Shown here piece after piece: positions 59,147 through 64,000 of a stretch of 64,000 nt of DNA. Position numbers and translations under genes: made by a program. Positions within the stretch are counted from its first letter, which is position 1. The number at the start of each line of letters is the position of its first letter. The notes beneath the pieces were generated by a model that was given only the letters and a program-made list of their open reading frames with translations, did no database searches and was not told the DNA's origin. The stretch is from Zelonia costaricensis (Eukaryota; Euglenozoa; Kinetoplastea; Trypanosomatida; Trypanosomatidae): positions 1 through 64,000 of the forward strand of contig JASAOO010003552.1 in the NCBI GenBank assembly GCA_030849075.1. The letters are read 5' to 3'.

Positions 59147-59490
59147 GGCGGGTATCGCTGTGCACTACAATGACACGCAAAAGTCTGTTTTCGGTGAAGA
59201 GCAGATGGTGCTGCAGCGGCAGTAAAGAGGATTAGTGACCGGTATTCTCAAAGAACATCGAAAATCAAGATGTGCCGATTCGAATCGCTCCAGTACACCA
59301 TTGGGTTGATGTTTGCAAGGCTGTTTCAAAATCTTCCCTTGCTGCGGCAACCTCGCATAACAACACGCCGCGCCAGGAGCGTGCTCTTTCCTGCGCCCTC
59401 AAACGAAAACTCTTTTCCTTTCTCGTTGTCTCATGCCTCTTTGGCTCTCACACCCAGTTCCTTCAAATTCAAGTTCCCTTCAAAGTCACC

Positions 59491-60060
59491 ATGGCCAATC
59501 CAAACGAGCAGGCGCTCCTGCAGATCGCACAGCAGATCGAGCGCGCTGTCGACGATGAGCTGGACCGCATTGATCAGATGGATGACGACGAGATCCTTGC
59601 CATCCGCCAGAAGCGGCTGAAACAGCTTAAGGAGGTGCAGGCTCGGCGTGATGAGTGGCTCCGCAAAGGCCACGGCCAGTATCTGGAAGTGACGGAACCG
59701 AAGGAGTTTTTCGACAACGTCCAGGGCTCAGAGCGCGTCGTTGTGCACTTTATGCGTCGCAGCACCCCTCGCTGCGAAGTCATCGAGCGCCATTTGCGCG
59801 CAATCGCCCGTGACCACTTTGAGACGCGGTTTTGCTACGTCGACGTGGAGCGCATTCCGTCGCTGCCGGAGCGCTTTAACGTGATGATGTTGCCCACCTT
59901 GATGCTCGTCGAGAAGGCCAACACATTCCACAGCATCATCGGATTTGACGAGTTCGGTGGGGCGGACGACTTTGCCACAGACACGGTGGCGCAGGTGCTC
60001 GCACACTACGGCATGATTAACGAAAAGGGCATGTTTGCCGCGGATCAGAACGACGAATAG
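59491..60060 (+). CDS. TXNDC9: TXNDC9/phosducin-like thioredoxin-fold protein
   Basis: The protein has 189 residues from the ATG at 59491 (MANPNEQALLQIAQQIERAV). The acceptor AG is at 59456-59457, and the frame upstream to 59272 is non-coding leader. The N-terminal helix contains the family block DELDRIDQMDDDEILAIRQ followed by WLRKGHGQY. The thioredoxin fold starts near residue 68 (FFDNVQGSERVVVHFMR) and lacks a redox CxxC: STPRC stands where TXNDC9 has STFRC. A cis-Pro loop (MMLPTLMLV) and GFDEFGGADDFATD follow. TXNDC9 and phosducin-like proteins bind the CCT chaperonin and modulate actin and tubulin folding. Redox activity is not expected. Confidence 0.92.
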   Translation: MANPNEQALLQIAQQIERAVDDELDRIDQMDDDEILAIRQKRLKQLKEVQARRDEWLRKGHGQYLEVTEPKEFFDNVQGSERVVVHFMRRSTPRCEVIERHLRAIARDHFETRFCYVDVERIPSLPERFNVMMLPTLMLVEKANTFHSIIGFDEFGGADDFATDTVAQVLAHYGMINEKGMFAADQNDE

Positions 60061-60404
60061 TGTTATGCCCGTGCCAGCCTCTTTCACTACAATTGTGTTT
60101 CTGGTTTGCTGTACTATAAGCACTCCGATGGATAGACAAAATGAAACCAGTAATTAGCGCAACGCTTCAGCATCTAGGAGCCGTATCACGACGTGCTCAA
60201 GTGACTCGTGCTCGCTACGCCGAAGAAAGAAGGCATCGGTGCGCTGGCCCTTCTGTCTTACTTATCGATTTGTACCAAGGCGAACGTTTGCCGATGCTAC
60301 ACGCTCTGCTTTCTCCACTCTTGTAGTTTTGCAGCTCTCTACCTGCTAGCCTTCAAACCTCTCACCCAAACCACCACCAACTCGCAGACGCTGTGCCCGC
60401 GCGC

Positions 60405-60782
60405 ATGTCCGACACCACTGAGCCCACAAACCGCTTCGCCGGTAACGTGCGCCAAGCCGAGCCGCCGAACGAAAAAGCGCTTCGCATCAAGGTCAGTGCT
60501 CTAAAGCGCACGATCAAAGACCTCGAGTTTGCCAGGCGCGAAGTTGAGCAGGAGACGCAGCGCCTGGAGAGCATGCGGCAGGGGGACTCAGATCGTGTTC
60601 CCCAGCAGACAAAGGTTGTTGACGAAGCCCAGATGATGGTGCCGCACTCTGTGAACCGCATCATGGCGTCAGTCAAGGACCTCTCCGACTTCCTCGACAA
60701 GGAAGGCTCGACTGTGTCGAATGAGGAGCTGCTTGAGTCTGCCCGCGCGGCTCTAGCCGATGGCCAGGCAGCTGTTTCGTAA
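60405..60782 (+). CDS. TBCA: Tubulin-specific chaperone A (cofactor A)
   Basis: The protein has 125 residues from the ATG at 60405 (MSDTTEPTNRFAGNVRQAEP). A GTG four codons earlier is in frame but not needed. After a 25-residue polar start the protein is almost entirely helical, in the TBCA three-helix pattern: LRIKVSALKRTIKDLEFARR with the following Gln-rich helix, a loop (GDSDRVPQQTKVVDE), then AQMMVPHSVNRIMASVKDL and a short C-terminal helix. TBCA captures beta-tubulin released from CCT and holds it for dimer assembly. Acceptor AGs lie at 60325-60326 and 60333-60334. The gene follows TXNDC9, another factor acting at the CCT-tubulin step. Confidence 0.9.
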   Translation: MSDTTEPTNRFAGNVRQAEPPNEKALRIKVSALKRTIKDLEFARREVEQETQRLESMRQGDSDRVPQQTKVVDEAQMMVPHSVNRIMASVKDLSDFLDKEGSTVSNEELLESARAALADGQAAVS

Positions 60783-61248
60783 CTACTTTGCTTTGAGCTT
60801 TTTCTGAGCGACCTCCAGCAGCAATGAAGTCGGTGAAGAGCATCTCAGAACTGAAACCAAAACTCGCGCACCACCGGCACTCGACGAAACGAGCAGAAGT
60901 CAATAGGAGGACACCAGTCTTCTCTGTGGGTCGGGACACTATTGCACTGTTTTATCGAGTGTCTTCGCTCTCGAAGTGGCAATCGAAGTGGGACCAGGTA
61001 AGCTGCACTGAGGAACTGCAGACTTGGTCCCATTCCCATGCACTCGCCGCGCGCTGTCGAATTCGTTTGGTGCGCTCCCCTTCATCTACTGCCGCACCGC
61101 GCGCTTCGTCCAACTTTCTCCCACCGCACACAGCTGACCCTTTTTTTTTTCTGAATAGGCTGGTTTGCCGTCCACTTGGCTGCAGCGACCCCGGCGCAGA
61201 GGGCTTCCACTGTGCAGTTCACTGGCCTCTCGGTCTTGAAAAAAAAAA
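60783..61248 (+). other. Intergenic spacer upstream of MCM7
   Basis: An oligo-T tract at 61140-61150 is followed by AATAG, with AG at 61158-61159, the likely acceptor of MCM7 (leader about 90 nt). The leader ends in a run of A that merges with the ATG (61239-61249). A 142-codon frame at 60824-61252 spans the acceptor and is not a gene. Confidence 0.65.
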
Positions 61249-63426
61249 ATGACTACTCCAGACAAGCGCGCGTACGCCGCTGCGGCGTCCAGCAAGTACC
61301 CCAACTACATCAACGACAGGGATCTGTGCAAGCGTTTTCTTGAGGAGTTCCGCGACTCCACTGGGAATGCAAAGTACCTGCATCAGGCCGGCAGCGTGGC
61401 GCAGCGGCAGAGCCTCGTTTTCTCTATTTTTCTAGATGACATCGCGAGCTTCGGGCAGGTTCACCTGGCGCAGCGAATTCAGATGAACGTTGTTGGCTAC
61501 ACGGAGGAGCTGTATCGTGTTGTCGACTCCATTGTCCCACAGACTGACTACGTTGTAGACATGGTAGACCAGCTGACAATGGAAGCTCGAGCGTCCGGCC
61601 AAGAGCTGCCGGCGCTTTTGACGCGTCGCTACGAGCTGAAGATTCACCCGCTCAGCGACAACAGCGCAGCGATCCCGCTCCGTGAGCTGAAAGGCGGGTC
61701 TATTGGCACTCTTACTGTTTTGCGCGGCATCTGCATTGCCGCCACTGCTGTTCGCCCCAAGCTCGCGATGCTCGTGTCAGTCTGCGAGGTTTGTGCCGAG
61801 ACGACGTTTCAGCAAGTCGTTGGCGATCGCCTGACGCCATTGCAGGTGTGCCAATCGCAGCGCTGCAAGCTGAACAACGCCGTGGGCAGGCTGCTGGCGC
61901 AGAACAAAGCGAGCAAGTTCGTCAAGTACCAAGAATTACGGGTGCAGGAGCTCCCCGAAGACGTTCCTCGCGGCGCCATTCCGCGGACAATCCGGGTCGT
62001 GTGCGAGGGAGAACAGACACGTGTCGCGGCGCCTGGCCAGGTTGTCCGCATCACCGGCACATACTGCCCTGACCCTTCCACTGGACAGGGACACGAGGCG
62101 TTCCGTGCGTCAACCATGGTCAAAACGCTCTACAAGGCGATCCATGTGGAACTCGAAAAGCGCAGCTACCAGGAAGCGGCCGAGGATATGCGGGCGCAGG
62201 TGGAGGACATCCGCGACTACCCAGACAGGGAGGCTGTGATCGAGAAGCTGACCCGCAGCATCGCACCCGAAATATGGGGAATGGAGGATGTGAAGAAGGC
62301 GCTGCTGTGCCAGCTTGTGGGTGGTAGCTCCATCACAAATGGGATTCGTATCCGAAGCGATATCAACATCCTCTTTATGGGCGACCCTGGTGTGGCCAAG
62401 AGTCAACTGCTCAAGTGGATCGCATCCGTGGCGCCGCGGTCTGTCTTCACGACGGGAAAGGGCAGCTCCGGCGTCGGCCTCACCGCCGCCGTCACGCGCG
62501 ACACCCATACCGGGGAGGTGATGCTGGAGGGTGGCGCCCTGGTCTTGTCCGACAAGGGCATCTGCTGCATTGACGAGTTCGACAAGATGGACGACTCTGA
62601 CCGCACCGCCTTGCACGAAGTGATGGAGCAGCAGATGGTGTCCATCGCCAAGGCAGGCATCATCACCTCGCTGAACGCCCGCACATCCATCCTGGCCGCA
62701 TCGAACCCAAAGTTTGGCCGCTGGAAGCGAAACGCAACGCCCACGGAGAACGTCAATTTGCCGCCGGCGCTTCTCTCACGTTTTGACGTGCTCTGGCTAC
62801 TCCTGGACGAGTCGAGCCGCGAGCGCGACGCGGAGCTTTCGATGCACGTCACTCACGTCCACCTCCACGGCGTCGCACCGGGCACGGTGGCGGACGACGG
62901 GGTGCGCGGTACGACTACCGAGTACTTTGGCCGCAGCTTCCTGCGCGCGTACGTGGGCGAGGTGAAGCGCATCCACCCATTCGTTGACCCCGGCGCCGCC
63001 AAAGCCATCAGCGATATTTACTGCGAAATGCGGGCGCAGAGTGTGCGGCACAGCAACGTCGTCACTGCACGTACATTGCTCAGTCTCATTCGCCTCTCAC
63101 AGGCGTGCGCGCGCCTGCGGTTCTCAGAGCGGGTGCTCGAGGAGGACGTGCGAGAGGCAGGCCGTCTTCTCGACTGCAGCAAAGCATCGTTGCAGGACCG
63201 TCCTGCAACGGACATGCACCGCGTCGTCACGACGTCTGACGCGTCCATCTTTTCGGCGATCCGTGATATCGCGCGTGGGCGCACGGCTGTTGACCTCGCA
63301 GAGGTGCGACCGGCGCTGATGATGAAGGGCATTGGCGAGTCCCATCTGCAGCGGTGCCTGCAGACGTACGCAGAGGTCGGCGTCTGGTCTGTCGCCGGGT
63401 CCATGCTCGAGTTTGCTGACGACTAG
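61249..63426 (+). CDS. MCM7: DNA replication licensing factor MCM7
   Basis: The protein has 725 residues from the ATG at 61249, a normal length for MCM7. The N-terminal domain includes RRYELKI and a zinc site starting CEVC at 179-182 and completed by C-x4-C (VCQSQRC). The AAA+ core has Walker A GDPGVAKS at 378-385, Walker B CIDEFD with Asp442, and the arginine finger LLSRFD near 509. The N-terminal KRFLEEF, GMEDVKKALLCQLVGG-like entry and DVLWLLLDES place it with MCM7 rather than another paralogue. With MCM2-6 it forms the hexamer that, with Cdc45 and GINS, unwinds DNA at replication forks in the nucleus. All ATPase motifs are intact. Confidence 0.96.
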   Translation: MTTPDKRAYAAAASSKYPNYINDRDLCKRFLEEFRDSTGNAKYLHQAGSVAQRQSLVFSIFLDDIASFGQVHLAQRIQMNVVGYTEELYRVVDSIVPQTDYVVDMVDQLTMEARASGQELPALLTRRYELKIHPLSDNSAAIPLRELKGGSIGTLTVLRGICIAATAVRPKLAMLVSVCEVCAETTFQQVVGDRLTPLQVCQSQRCKLNNAVGRLLAQNKASKFVKYQELRVQELPEDVPRGAIPRTIRVVCEGEQTRVAAPGQVVRITGTYCPDPSTGQGHEAFRASTMVKTLYKAIHVELEKRSYQEAAEDMRAQVEDIRDYPDREAVIEKLTRSIAPEIWGMEDVKKALLCQLVGGSSITNGIRIRSDINILFMGDPGVAKSQLLKWIASVAPRSVFTTGKGSSGVGLTAAVTRDTHTGEVMLEGGALVLSDKGICCIDEFDKMDDSDRTALHEVMEQQMVSIAKAGIITSLNARTSILAASNPKFGRWKRNATPTENVNLPPALLSRFDVLWLLLDESSRERDAELSMHVTHVHLHGVAPGTVADDGVRGTTTEYFGRSFLRAYVGEVKRIHPFVDPGAAKAISDIYCEMRAQSVRHSNVVTARTLLSLIRLSQACARLRFSERVLEEDVREAGRLLDCSKASLQDRPATDMHRVVTTSDASIFSAIRDIARGRTAVDLAEVRPALMMKGIGESHLQRCLQTYAEVGVWSVAGSMLEFADD

Positions 63427-63904
63427 AAGACGACGACGCGCGAGCGCGCGCGGGGTATAGAGTTGCGCCCCGCATCGTTTCTCTCCTTCTTCTCCCATCT
63501 TTGTCTACGTGGCAGCACGTCTTTTTCATAGAACATGCTAATGCATCGACAACAAGTAGTACGCGACTCGAAGCACGGGGGCTCCGCGTCTCTCCGCTGT
63601 TGCTACTGAGATAGCCGCTGCTCCAAGAAGCAGCCTCGCGCGACAAACGCGGTGGGCACCAGTGCTTCGGTCGTCCCCCTCACCGGGGCTGGGTTTTTCT
63701 TTTTCGCCGCGTTGATTTACATTTGTGCGGGCGGAGCCGCTTCTCGACGAGCCACCTTCAACCTGCTATTCTCTCGCCTACCCTGCTGCTATCCTTTTGT
63801 TCTCTGACTTGGCCACTTGCCGCCGCCGGCACACACACACAGATCAGTCAGCTCTCTTTCGCTCTTCAGCACCTCTCCCCTTCTCCACCTCTTAAAAAGC
63901 AACC
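63427..63904 (+). other. Intergenic spacer between MCM7 and NDK
   Basis: This is the MCM7 3' UTR followed by pyrimidine-rich sequence (about 63775-63820) and a CA repeat ending ACACAG, whose AG near 63841-63842 is a likely NDK acceptor. A CATAGAA heptamer lies at 63527-63533. No gene is supported. Confidence 0.65.
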
Positions 63905-64000
63905 ATGTCCTCTGAGCGCACCTTCATCGCGGTCAAGCCGGACGGCGTGCAGCGCGGCCTCGTTGGCGAGATCATCGCCCGCTTCGAGCGCAAGGGCTTC
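63905..64000 (+). CDS. NDKb: Nucleoside diphosphate kinase, N-terminal fragment cut by the window edge
   Basis: The visible 32 codons start [20 protein letters not shown] and end RFERKGF. The stretch [13 protein letters not shown], with the conserved Lys of KPDG, is diagnostic for the NDK family, which transfers gamma-phosphate between nucleoside triphosphates through a phospho-histidine that lies beyond the window. The leader, rich in pyrimidines and ending CACCTCTTAAAAAGCAACC, resembles those of highly expressed Leishmania genes. Leishmania NDKb is an abundant, partly secreted enzyme. The rest of the gene is not seen. Confidence 0.95.
   Translation, partial: MSSERTFIAVKPDGVQRGLVGEIIARFERKGF

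Noticed and set aside
60824..61252. Plus-strand frame of 142 codons before MCM7
   Set aside because: It crosses the predicted MCM7 splice acceptor and is not protein-like.

Overview
This is nuclear DNA from a trypanosomatid protist, almost certainly in the Leishmaniinae (Leishmania, Leptomonas, Crithidia or a close relative). The evidence is GC-rich sequence, long intron-less genes in one-way arrays, polypyrimidine tracts followed by AG just upstream of start codons (spliced-leader trans-splicing signals), and GT/CA-rich spacers. From memory, the gene set (ribosomal protein L3, an ABCB3/ATM1 transporter, a nucleoside diphosphate kinase) matches Leishmania chromosome 32. The species cannot be told from this window.

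Layout. Positions 1-54114 form one minus-strand polycistronic unit with 20 genes, transcribed right to left. Positions 58547-64000 form a plus-strand unit with five genes. Between them, from about 54.15 to 58.5 kb, lies a divergent strand-switch region with no convincing gene. It is the probable RNA polymerase II initiation zone for both units. Every homopolymer run of eight or more C/G in it places the G on the sense strand of the unit it faces, around a lower-GC core at about 56.34-56.72 kb.

Minus unit, in transcription order: N-terminal glutamine amidohydrolase (NTAQ1); an 852-residue orphan; a two-pass membrane protein; a COA6-like CHCH protein; EMC6; two related DUF21-CBS (CNNM-type) membrane proteins; an AIR9-like cytoskeletal protein; an EngB-like GTPase; a J-domain protein; a PP4-type phosphatase; a Roc-COR GTPase; a large orphan; a small four-pass membrane protein; a SIZ/PIAS SUMO ligase; an ATM1-type mitochondrial ABC transporter; a 1511-residue orphan; a coiled-coil protein; an unusual FSH1-hydrolase/RWD/YchF-GTPase fusion; and the first codons of ribosomal protein L3.

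Plus unit: a 199-residue orphan with a signal anchor, a TXNDC9/phosducin-like protein, tubulin cofactor A, the replicative helicase subunit MCM7, and the start of nucleoside diphosphate kinase.

Genes in trypanosomatid units are rarely grouped by function, so neighbourhood says little about role. Several functions here do converge. ATM1, COA6 and the EngB-like GTPase serve mitochondrial biogenesis. TXNDC9 and cofactor A act in tubulin folding. The fusion GTPase and ribosomal protein L3 concern translation. Several starts were moved inward because the upstream in-frame codon is GTG or lies on the wrong side of the predicted splice acceptor.
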